Below, one piece after another: positions 19,606 through 27,080 of a stretch of DNA of 64,000 nucleotides (positions are counted from its first letter, which is position 1; every line of letters starts with the position of its first letter). The stretch comes from Streptococcus mutans (lineage in GTDB: Bacteria > Bacillota > Bacilli > Lactobacillales > Streptococcaceae): positions 124,001 through 188,000 of the forward strand of contig NZ_AP019720.1 in the NCBI RefSeq assembly GCF_006739205.1. The letters are read 5' to 3'. The translations under genes were made by a program, and so were the position numbers. The notes beneath the pieces are model-generated. The model worked only from the letters and a program-made list of their open reading frames with translations. It had not been told where the DNA came from and did not search any database.

Positions 19606-19631
19606 TCAGCTAAAGCTGATAGTGCTATCAG
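19605..19631 (+). other. Two overlapping, mutually exclusive hairpins after mleS
   Basis: ATCAGC-TAAA-GCTGAT (19605-19620) shares its right arm with CTGATA-GTGC-TATCAG (19616-19631), so only one can form at a time. There is no T-tract. It may set the mleS:mleP ratio by processing. Confidence 0.4.
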
Positions 19632-19760
19632 AATGTTCGAACTATAAGATTAGCAAGGCGCTCCTAGCTCCCTAGAACAAAAGGACAGAGTGCTTCTTGT
19701 TAGCAGACGGAGTGTGTTATAACCTACCGTGTTTGTTAAATGATCAAGAAAGGAAACCTC

Positions 19761-20705
19761 ATGGATATCTTTTTAACCTCAATTTCGAGTATTATTCCCA
19801 TCATTGTGATTATTGTACTCGGTTATGCCCTTCAGGTGCGTGGTTGGTTTGCGGATGATTTTGGCCCCACACTCTCTCGCCTTATCATGAATGTGGCGCT
19901 GCCAGTGTCCATTTTTGTGTCGGTCCTTAAGTACTTGACTCTGGATAAGCTAGTTAGTCTGTCAGGTGGTCTGCTCTACACCTTTGGTGCCTTTATTCTA
20001 ACCTATATTTTAGCCTTCCTAGCTGTAAAGATTTTTAAGGTCCGTCCAGGTCGCAGAGGGACCATGATCAATACCTTTGTCAATGCCAACACTATTTTCA
20101 TCGGTCTGCCCTTGAATGTAGCACTCTTTGGCGATCGGGCTCTGCCTTACTTCCTAATTTACTATATTACCAATACCATCTCAACTTGGACTCTAGGTGT
20201 CTACCTCATGACGACGGATAGCAAGTCTGGTAAAGGAAAAGCGACCAAGTTTAATTGGAAAAACCTTTTGCCAGCTCCCCTCATTGGTTTCTTGGTAGCC
20301 TTGGTCTTCTTGATTCTGCGCATTCCGGTGCCGGACTTTGCGACTAGCACGTTGACCTATATTGGTAATATCGTGACACCTCTGTCTTTGATTTATATCG
20401 GTATTGTTTTGGCTAAGGCTGGGCTTAAGAGTATCCACTTTGACCAAGATACTATTGTGACTCTGGTGGGACGCTTTATCTTAGCCCCTATCGTTATGTT
20501 TGGTCTTCTTTATTTGACAGGAAAAGGTCTGCCAGTGACTGAGTTTAAGACTTTTGTGGTTCAATCAGCAGCTCCGGCACTTGCGGTCTTGCCAATTCTT
20601 GCCAGCCAAGGTGATGGTGATGTCGAATTTTCAACTAATGTCGTTACCCTGAGTACAGTACTCTTTGTAATTGTCATTCCGATTGTTGTGACCTTGATGG
20701 GTTAA
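19761..20705 (+). CDS. mleP: Malate permease, AEC (auxin efflux carrier) family
   Basis: Membrane transporter of 314 residues with about ten hydrophobic segments in two repeats, as in the AEC family. Family landmarks: GYALQVRGWF near the N-terminus and NANTIFIGLPLNVALFG near residue 112. Its place directly after mleS shows the job: malate uptake, possibly in exchange for lactate. ATG 19761 has AAGAAAGGAAAC upstream; ATG 19740 lacks a site. Spaced 155 bases from mleS with no clear promoter, so cotranscription is likely. Confidence 0.9.
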   Translation: MDIFLTSISSIIPIIVIIVLGYALQVRGWFADDFGPTLSRLIMNVALPVSIFVSVLKYLTLDKLVSLSGGLLYTFGAFILTYILAFLAVKIFKVRPGRRGTMINTFVNANTIFIGLPLNVALFGDRALPYFLIYYITNTISTWTLGVYLMTTDSKSGKGKATKFNWKNLLPAPLIGFLVALVFLILRIPVPDFATSTLTYIGNIVTPLSLIYIGIVLAKAGLKSIHFDQDTIVTLVGRFILAPIVMFGLLYLTGKGLPVTEFKTFVVQSAAPALAVLPILASQGDGDVEFSTNVVTLSTVLFVIVIPIVVTLMG

Positions 20706-20825
20706 GGTCGATATAAGCCTTAAAGTTTATAATCCATAAAAGGGGTGTACTTCTTTTAAGGACTATTGCTATTCACTTTTGTTCTTTCGGACAACTTATT
20801 GTTATCACAAGGAGGAAAAAACATT

Positions 20826-22010
20826 ATGACAACACCCAACACCCCACAGCCGCAAAGAAAAAGCGACGGAAAAGGTTGGCTTGATTTTGGACCGCGTAAC
20901 TTGAGCCGCGATAATGAAAATCCGGATATCTTGGTTCCGCCTGTCACTGACCATGGGACCATGCCCAATATGCGCTACAGCTTTTCAGATGCCCACAATC
21001 GGATGGAAGAAGGAGGCTGGGCGCGTGAAGTGACCATTCGTGAACTGCCTGCTTCAGATGAATTGGCTGGTGTCAATATGGCCTTGGCACCAGGTGCTTA
21101 TCGTGAACTGCATTGGCACAAAGAAGCCGAATGGGGACTTATGCTGTACGGCAATGCCCGCATTACAGCGATTGACGAGAACGGTCAGTCTTATATTGAT
21201 GATGTCGAAGAAGGAGATCTTTGGAATTTTGAATCCGGCGTTGCTCATTCTATTCAGGCCTTGGATAAGGGCTGTGAGTTTCTGTTAGTTTTCAGCGAAG
21301 CCAATTTCTCAGAGAATCAAACCTTACTGCTTAGTGACTGGTTGGCTCACACTCCTGATGACATCGTTGCTGCTAATTTTAAAAAGACCGAGGAAGAATT
21401 GGCTAGTCTTCCTAAGACAGAAAAATATATCTTTAATGGGACTATTTCTGGTTCTATTGAAGCAGAGAAGCGCACCAATCCCAATGGTGATGTGGTCAAT
21501 CCGCTGACACTGCATTTGGATAAAATTGCACCAATTCAGTCAGAAGCTGGACGTGCTTGGATTTTGGATCAGAAGGTCTTTCCGGCTGCTAAGACGATTT
21601 CAGCAGCTATTGTTGAGGTTGAGCCGGGCGGTATGCGGGAATTGCACTGGCATCCTAAGTCATCCGAATGGCAGTATTACATCAAGGGTCAGGCCCGCAT
21701 GACAGTTTTTAATTCTAATGGTTTGGCTCGTACCTATGACTTTTCAGCTGGAGATGTAGGCTATGTACCCAATGTAGCGGGGCATTATGTTCAAAATACG
21801 GGTGACGAAACGTTGGTCTTCGTTGAAGTTTTTCGTAACCCTGATTATTCCGATATTTCGCTCAATAAGTGGCTGGCGACAACTCCTGTCAATAATGTTG
21901 CAGAGCACCTCAATCTTCCTAAGGAACTTGTCCAAAATCTTCCTCAGGCAGAGACTCCGCAACCTGTCATTTGGTTTGATAAGGATAAGGCTGCAAAAAA
22001 GCCTTTTTAG
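20826..22010 (+). CDS. oxdC: Oxalate decarboxylase, bicupin
   Basis: 394 residues with two cupin domains, each with a Mn site: ELHWHKEAEW plus GVAHS in the first and ELHWHPKSSEW plus AGHYVQN in the second. The flexible lid of the first cupin reads FSENQT, close to the SENST lid of known decarboxylases, which favours decarboxylation to formate and CO2 over oxidation. No signal peptide. AAGGAGG precedes ATG 20826. It follows mleP in the same direction, and a TATAAT at 20728-20733 may be an extra promoter. It consumes protons, so it fits the acid-tolerance block. Confidence 0.93.
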   Translation: MTTPNTPQPQRKSDGKGWLDFGPRNLSRDNENPDILVPPVTDHGTMPNMRYSFSDAHNRMEEGGWAREVTIRELPASDELAGVNMALAPGAYRELHWHKEAEWGLMLYGNARITAIDENGQSYIDDVEEGDLWNFESGVAHSIQALDKGCEFLLVFSEANFSENQTLLLSDWLAHTPDDIVAANFKKTEEELASLPKTEKYIFNGTISGSIEAEKRTNPNGDVVNPLTLHLDKIAPIQSEAGRAWILDQKVFPAAKTISAAIVEVEPGGMRELHWHPKSSEWQYYIKGQARMTVFNSNGLARTYDFSAGDVGYVPNVAGHYVQNTGDETLVFVEVFRNPDYSDISLNKWLATTPVNNVAEHLNLPKELVQNLPQAETPQPVIWFDKDKAAKKPF

Positions 22011-22027
22011 ACAAGCCCATACTGAGT

Positions 22028-23389
22028 TTGGACATTAAAGCTCAGCAGGGCTATGATTATGATGTCATTATCATCGGCGGCGGTGTTTCAGGTGTGACTC
22101 TAGCCTGCAACTTGGCCGCAGCCGGCAAAAAGACAGCGCTCATTGAGGCTAGAGATTGGGGAGGGACAACTGTCAATCGCGGCTCTACCCCTAAGAAGGC
22201 TCTTTTAGCACTAGCTGAATTGCATCATCATCAGGAGAGCTTTCTGCATAGAGGTCTGGAGACAGTCTCTTACGTCAAGTGGGAAGATGCTCTGCTGACG
22301 CGGGATTGGCTGGTTTCAGATGAGTCAGCCAGAGCGAAGGAGAGAGCTATCAAAGCAGGTGTAGAGACTTATGAAGCCTATGCTTTCTTTGAAGATGCTC
22401 ACCATCTAAAGGTAAACGGTCAGGTGCTGAGCACTGCAACTATTGTTTTAGCGACGGGCTCTGTGCCTCGAAAGATTGACATAGAAGGGGCTTCTTACAT
22501 TGATAGCAGCGCTAATCTTATGCGAATCCATCAGCAGCCCAAGGTAATTGCCTTGATTGGTGCTGGTGTGATTGCCATGTCACTGATTTCAAGCTTTACT
22601 GAGCTGGGAACAAAAGTCCATGTCATTCAGCACAATGATCGTGTTCTGGGTAATTTTGACTCAGAACTTGTAGATATTCTGGTCAATCGTTTGAAAAATC
22701 GCGGTGCAGAATTTCATATGGAAGCAGAAGCAGAGCGTGTTGAAAGAAGTGTTTCAGGCTATCAGGTGACCTTGACGAATGGGGAAATAGTTATTGTTGA
22801 CGGTATTTATGATGTTGCCGGTCGAATTGCCAATATCGGCGGTCTCCAATTGGAAAAAGCCGGCATAGAATATACCGAGCGCGGAATCTCTGTTGATGAT
22901 CATCTGACGACATCTCAGCCTCACATTTTTGCTATGGGAGATTGCTGTGATGCATCGGTGCCTAAGCTGAATTCCTATGCGGATTTTCAGGCTAAATATC
23001 TGAGTCAGCTCTTAAATGATGAATCAAAAGAAGCTATCCAGTATCCGACAGCACCGGCGGCAACTGTCTACAGTATTCCCAAAATCGGTCAGGTTGGTGT
23101 CAGTGTTAATCAAGCACGGCAGCATCCGCAGGACTATGACGTGACACAGCTAAACATGTCTAATTGGCAGAATTACAAACGCGTTCACGATGATTTGGCT
23201 GTCATCAAACTAGTTGTGTCCAAATCAGATCAGCATGTTGCAGGAGCAGAAATTGTCAGTGACACGGCAGATATTCTAGTCAATTATCTAGCTATTTTGC
23301 TCAATCGCAGAGTGAGTTTTCAGGAGTTGCAGGATATCATCTTTGCTTATCCGTCACTGGCGACAGATTTATATGGTTTGTGGAAATAA
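22028..23389 (+). CDS. Pyridine nucleotide-disulfide oxidoreductase-like flavoprotein lacking the redox disulfide
   Basis: 453 residues with the full fold of glutathione reductase/lipoamide dehydrogenase: FAD loop VIIIGGGVSGVTLA, NAD loop ALIGAGVIAMSL near 178, and AMGDCC near 303. The redox motif GGTCxNxGCxPKK is here GGTTVNRGSTPKK, so both cysteines are gone (Thr, Ser). The C-terminal HPT...E motif has become YPSLATD, losing the catalytic His. It cannot be a normal glutathione reductase, though older annotation uses that name. The start is a TTG with no clear ribosome site, 18 bases after the oxdC stop and probably coupled. Function unknown, perhaps linked to oxalate or formate. Confidence 0.85.
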   Translation: MDIKAQQGYDYDVIIIGGGVSGVTLACNLAAAGKKTALIEARDWGGTTVNRGSTPKKALLALAELHHHQESFLHRGLETVSYVKWEDALLTRDWLVSDESARAKERAIKAGVETYEAYAFFEDAHHLKVNGQVLSTATIVLATGSVPRKIDIEGASYIDSSANLMRIHQQPKVIALIGAGVIAMSLISSFTELGTKVHVIQHNDRVLGNFDSELVDILVNRLKNRGAEFHMEAEAERVERSVSGYQVTLTNGEIVIVDGIYDVAGRIANIGGLQLEKAGIEYTERGISVDDHLTTSQPHIFAMGDCCDASVPKLNSYADFQAKYLSQLLNDESKEAIQYPTAPAATVYSIPKIGQVGVSVNQARQHPQDYDVTQLNMSNWQNYKRVHDDLAVIKLVVSKSDQHVAGAEIVSDTADILVNYLAILLNRRVSFQELQDIIFAYPSLATDLYGLWK

Positions 23390-23390
23390 T

Positions 23391-24092
23391 ATGCAGGATT
23401 CGAAACTAAAAGAACTAGAAGACGAAGTCAGTCGCTTTGGAACACATCAAATAAAAGGCATTGCTTATTTTCTTACTCTGCTTGGCGGAGCTATTGATGC
23501 GGTTTCCTATATGGGTTTTGATCATACCCTGCCGGCTGCTCAGACAGGAAATCTTCTTCTTTTAATGGTGGATATCACGCGCCTGAATGTACAAGGGATT
23601 GCCATAAAAATGACTACTCTGCTGAGCTTCATAGCGGGCTTGGTGGTCAGTCGCTGTGCTTACCACTATTATAGGAGTATCTATTGGCGTATTTATATCT
23701 TAGTGGGGTTATCGGCTGCTTGTCTCTTTACTTTCCTAGCTTTTGACCATCTTCCAAGTGGCCTTGCTATTGCACCTTTGTCCTTTACATTGGCAATGAC
23801 GACAGGGGCTTTTAATAAGGTTGAAAATGAACTTTATAACAACTCGTTCACCACAGGGAATATCAAAAAAGCCATCATTGCTTGGTGTGAGTTCCTTTTT
23901 AAAGGACAGGCAGAGCAGAAGGAGCGAGCTGTCATTTTTACTTGCCTGGTTCTGTCCTTTGTCATAGGGGCATTTACAGCAGCCTTATTTTATTTCTTAT
24001 TTGGGATGGCTGCCTTATTAGTTATACTATGCGAAATTATCATTTTTACAGTTTGCTACTTCTTGCTGATCAGATTTTCACAGAAATCCTAA
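23391..24092 (+). CDS. DUF1275 (YoaK-like) membrane protein
   Basis: 233 residues with about six hydrophobic segments. The family signature is visible: DAVSYMGFDHTLPAAQTGNL near residues 35-54. The ATG lies one base after the stop of the flavoprotein gene, so the two are translated together, in one run with oxdC. Function of the family is not known; small-molecule transport is a guess. A perfect terminator follows. Confidence 0.8.
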   Translation: MQDSKLKELEDEVSRFGTHQIKGIAYFLTLLGGAIDAVSYMGFDHTLPAAQTGNLLLLMVDITRLNVQGIAIKMTTLLSFIAGLVVSRCAYHYYRSIYWRIYILVGLSAACLFTFLAFDHLPSGLAIAPLSFTLAMTTGAFNKVENELYNNSFTTGNIKKAIIAWCEFLFKGQAEQKERAVIFTCLVLSFVIGAFTAALFYFLFGMAALLVILCEIIIFTVCYFLLIRFSQKS

Positions 24093-24094
24093 TG

Positions 24095-24136
24095 AAAATC
24101 CCTGAGTTTAAATTCAAACTCAGGGATTTTTCTATA
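24095..24136 (+). terminator. Terminator of the oxdC operon
   Basis: 15-bp perfect stem (24095-24109 with 24116-24130), six-base loop, then TTCT. The A-rich left arm may also stop transcripts from the def side. The 125 bases from here to def hold nothing I recognise. Confidence 0.92.
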
Positions 24137-24255
24137 ATGTAATCATATGTGGATGAGCTGGCTTTGTTGACAGTCATGATTAGCCAAAACCTCAATGCCG
24201 TTTGGCTTAGCAGTGTTCCAGTCTCTTCATTAAAAATGAGGATGGCTAAGTACCA

Positions 24256-24870
24256 TCACTCAATCAAAAGTAAACCTTCTTTTATTTCAAAAGGATTTTT
24301 TTCATTGATGCGGTCAAAAAACATAATACCGTTGGTATGATCAATTTCGTGCTGGACAACGATCGACTGATATCCTTTCAGTTTGAGCTTCTTTTTGTCG
24401 CTGTTCTTGTCATAGTATTCAATAGTGACACGGGAATGGCGGATAACATAGCCTTCAACCACGCGATCAACAGATAAACACCCTTCACCATCAGCTAAGG
24501 CAGCATCTTGGACAGAATGTGCAATGATGCGAGGATTGTACATAACTTCTTTCAAAGCATAAGCTTCTTTAGGTGGATTGCCGTCTTCATCTTCTGGATT
24601 AGGAATGAGAACAGCGATAATGCGTTTTGAAATATCTAATTGCGGAGCGGCGAGACCAACACCGCCGCGCAGCTCCATTTTTTCAGCGGTCACGGGATCT
24701 TGTGAATTTTTTAAGAATTGCAGCATTTTTTCGCCCAAAATAATATCATCTTCATTTAAAGGGAAGGTGACATCTTGAGCGACAGCGCGTAGGGTAGGAT
24801 GACCTTCGCGAATAATATCATTCATATCAATTAAATGACTGGCTTTAGTAATAGTTTTAATAGCAGACAT
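24256..24870 (-). CDS. def: Peptide deformylase
   Basis: Removes the formyl group from new proteins. 204 residues, type II (Gram-positive) with its insertions. All three motifs are present: [14 protein letters not shown] and QHEIDHTNG, whose Cys and two His bind the metal. GGAGAAAAAA precedes the ATG at 24870; the longer frame to 24921 has no ribosome site. Single gene, pointing away from the oxdC operon end. Confidence 0.95.
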   Translation of the reverse strand: MSAIKTITKASHLIDMNDIIREGHPTLRAVAQDVTFPLNEDDIILGEKMLQFLKNSQDPVTAEKMELRGGVGLAAPQLDISKRIIAVLIPNPEDEDGNPPKEAYALKEVMYNPRIIAHSVQDAALADGEGCLSVDRVVEGYVIRHSRVTIEYYDKNSDKKKLKLKGYQSIVVQHEIDHTNGIMFFDRINEKNPFEIKEGLLLIE

Positions 24871-24944
24871 TTTTTTCTCCTTGTTTTTACAATAAGATAA
24901 ATATAGCACAAAACGGGGCATAAATAAAGTTAGAGGAATTAGCC

Positions 24945-25610
24945 TTATTCTTTAATTTGCCAGCGTTTAAGTTGTTTTAGATTGTTAATATAATAATAAG
25001 GCTTTTGCTTACCAATGACACCAAGAGCTATAAATTCCTGAATAACACGCAGCAGATGGCGATAGCTAACCCCAAAAGAGTCAGCCAAGGTGCCTAATTC
25101 TAATTGGAAAATCCCATCTTTTTGAATAGATAGAATATGACTGGCTAAACGTTCTTTGACTGTATAAGAGAGATTGGTTGAAGCCTTAATATTTTGTTGG
25201 TAGAGTGAATACGCTAAGCCTTGTCCCAATTTAAGAAGAAAAAGAGGATCTTTTAAGAGTAATTCTTTATTGCTTTTTAGCGGCAATTGGACAACCCAAG
25301 ATTTTTCAAGAGCCACTACTGAAGAAACGATTCCTTGATTTGTTAGCAGTTCAATATCTCCAATAATGGTAGGTTTTTCCTGAATATTAAGAATATGTTC
25401 CTTGCCATTAAACAGCCGCCGGACAATCTTGATTTTACCCTTGACAAAATAAGAAAGAGCCTGTAATTCTTCTCCCTGCTGACAAATGGCTTGGCCAGCT
25501 GAAAAAGAAATCATTTGCAGTTTATCAAAGTAATGGGCAGGAAAAATCTTTTCTAACTGATACTTTTGAATCCATTCTTTTTTGGGAGCCACAAGTTTCC
25601 TCTTCGTCAT
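24945..25610 (-). CDS. Crp/Fnr-family transcriptional regulator
   Basis: 221 residues: an N-terminal cyclic-nucleotide-binding-like beta barrel (about 30-130, [20 protein letters not shown]) and a C-terminal HTH ([20 protein letters not shown] near 172-191), resembling YeiL-type members. No Cys cluster for an iron-sulfur centre is seen. No Shine-Dalgarno is evident; instead a 16-bp palindrome lies one base upstream of the start codon. Minus-strand promoter TTGTTT-16-TATAAT is present, so binding at the palindrome would block its own transcript. Divergent from an MFS gene. Confidence 0.84.
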   Translation of the reverse strand: MTKRKLVAPKKEWIQKYQLEKIFPAHYFDKLQMISFSAGQAICQQGEELQALSYFVKGKIKIVRRLFNGKEHILNIQEKPTIIGDIELLTNQGIVSSVVALEKSWVVQLPLKSNKELLLKDPLFLLKLGQGLAYSLYQQNIKASTNLSYTVKERLASHILSIQKDGIFQLELGTLADSFGVSYRHLLRVIQEFIALGVIGKQKPYYYINNLKQLKRWQIKE

Positions 25611-25611
25611 T

Positions 25612-25654
25612 TATGACATATGTCATATTTTTCTTTGTTAAATTTGATTATACT
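25612..25654. promoter_or_regulatory. 16-bp perfect palindrome between Crp-like regulator and MFS gene
   Basis: TATGACATATGTCATA at 25612-25627. On the plus strand the MFS -10 box is TATACT (25649-25654); with transcription starting near 25661 the palindrome centre is at -41.5, the class II activator position of Crp proteins. Confidence 0.72.
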
Positions 25655-25696
25655 CTCTTTATCAGAAAAAACAAGTTTTGTGTTTAAGGAGTTGTT

Positions 25697-26881
25697 ATGA
25701 AAGCGTTCATGGAGAAATTTAGTCTCTTATCCTTATCGTTAATGCTGGTGTCCACTTTTGCCGTTTCACCGGCACTTCCTAAGATGCTTTCTTTTTATCA
25801 AACACGCGGTTACAGTAATGCTCAAGTTGAATTGCTGCTTTCTTTATCTTCTTTTGCTATATTAGCGGTCTTACTGCTGAATCCTTGGATCAATCTATGG
25901 CTGTCGGAACGCTGGTCTATTATTTTAGGCTTGCTTTTGCTTTCTATAGGCGGTATTTTACCCGTTTTTCTGCAGTTTTATCCTTTAGTTTTCCTGTCGC
26001 GTTTACTTTTAGGTTTGGGAATAGGTCTTATTAATGCGCGAGCGATTAGTATGATTAGCGAACGTTTTTCAGGCAAAATCAGAGTTCAAATGTTAGGATT
26101 AAGAGGTTCGGCAGAAGTTCTAGGATCAGCTATTTTAACCTTTTTAGCAGGGCAGTGGCTGAATGTTTCCTGGTCTTTTGCTTTTTTAATTTATGGATTT
26201 GGCTTTCTTATTTTATTATGCTACCTCTTATTTGTGCCAGCAGCTAAAGAAAAAAGAGAGAGTTCCCAAAAGCAGATGTATTCAACTGCTTCTAAGAATC
26301 ATTTTACCTTCCGTCAGCTCCTTTATATTTTTGGTTTGGCTCTCTATGCTGGTTTTGTTATTTTGGTTAATTCTGCTAATACCCTACGGATTCCTCTTGT
26401 TGTGGAGAAGTTACATTTGGCAACAGCCAGTCAAGCCAGTTTCATTTTAAGTCTGATGATGTTGATGGGCATTTTGGCCGGCACACTTTTTAGTTTTTTG
26501 CTAGCTTTATTTAAAGATTACCTAATGCCGCTAGTTGTATTCGTTTTGGGTTTGGGTATGCTGATACTTTGGCAGGCTAATCATTTATGGCTTTTAAGCC
26601 TTGGAGCTTTGGTGACCGGTTTTGTATACAGTTTAGGCGTTACCTTGGTTTTCCATCTTCTTTCAGAACATATGCATAGGAAACAGTTGACAACGGCGAC
26701 AACCTTGATTTTGATTGGCTGTAATTTAGGCGGCGGCTGTGCTTCTTTTGTCCTGCAGCTGTTTGCATGTATTAATTCAGATGTAAAAGCAGCCTTTCTT
26801 ATTTTTGCTGTTTTGAGTTTGATCCTTGGTACTTTATTGCTGATAAGAGTGCTTAAAACAAATAGAAATCTCAGAAAATAA
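25697..26881 (+). CDS. MFS transporter, CynX/NarK-like size, substrate unknown
   Basis: 394 residues with about twelve hydrophobic segments. The N-terminal half has a motif-A-like loop after helix 2 and FLSRLLLGLGIGLINARAIS near residues 98-117, as in small MFS carriers. AAGGAG precedes the ATG. It is divergent from the Crp-like gene and has a Crp-type site at -41.5, so it is probably the regulator's target. No substrate can be assigned. Confidence 0.82.
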   Translation: MKAFMEKFSLLSLSLMLVSTFAVSPALPKMLSFYQTRGYSNAQVELLLSLSSFAILAVLLLNPWINLWLSERWSIILGLLLLSIGGILPVFLQFYPLVFLSRLLLGLGIGLINARAISMISERFSGKIRVQMLGLRGSAEVLGSAILTFLAGQWLNVSWSFAFLIYGFGFLILLCYLLFVPAAKEKRESSQKQMYSTASKNHFTFRQLLYIFGLALYAGFVILVNSANTLRIPLVVEKLHLATASQASFILSLMMLMGILAGTLFSFLLALFKDYLMPLVVFVLGLGMLILWQANHLWLLSLGALVTGFVYSLGVTLVFHLLSEHMHRKQLTTATTLILIGCNLGGGCASFVLQLFACINSDVKAAFLIFAVLSLILGTLLLIRVLKTNRNLRK

Positions 26882-26894
26882 TCTGAGGTTTTTT
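26867..26894 (+). terminator. Terminator of the MFS gene
   Basis: 9-bp stem (26867-26875 with 26882-26890) overlapping the stop codon, followed by T-rich sequence. Confidence 0.8.
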
Positions 26895-26950
26895 AATTTT
26901 CAATAATTTATTAGCCCTCACACGATCAAGATTTTCAAGGGGATAAAAAT

Positions 26951-27003
26951 TTGGGAAAAAATTCACAAAAAGACTTGCATTTTTTTGTGAAAAGGGTTAC
27001 AAT
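26951..27003 (+). promoter_or_regulatory. adhE promoter with two Rex-type operators
   Basis: TTGCAT (26975-26980) and TACAAT (26998-27003), 17 bp apart. One Rex-like 18-mer at 26951-26968 differs from TTGTGAA-N4-TTCACAA at a single base. The other, at 26985-27002, differs at two and covers the spacer and -10 box. NADH-free Rex should repress here. Confidence 0.78.
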
Positions 27004-27080
27004 AACAAGTGAAGAAAATCACAAGAGTATCTTTCTTCTTAAACTATTTACCAACTATTATTTTTAGGAGGAATTGTTGA

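Noticed and set aside
24149-24340. 63-residue frame overlapping the end of def
   Set aside because: No ribosome site, antisense to def over most of its length.
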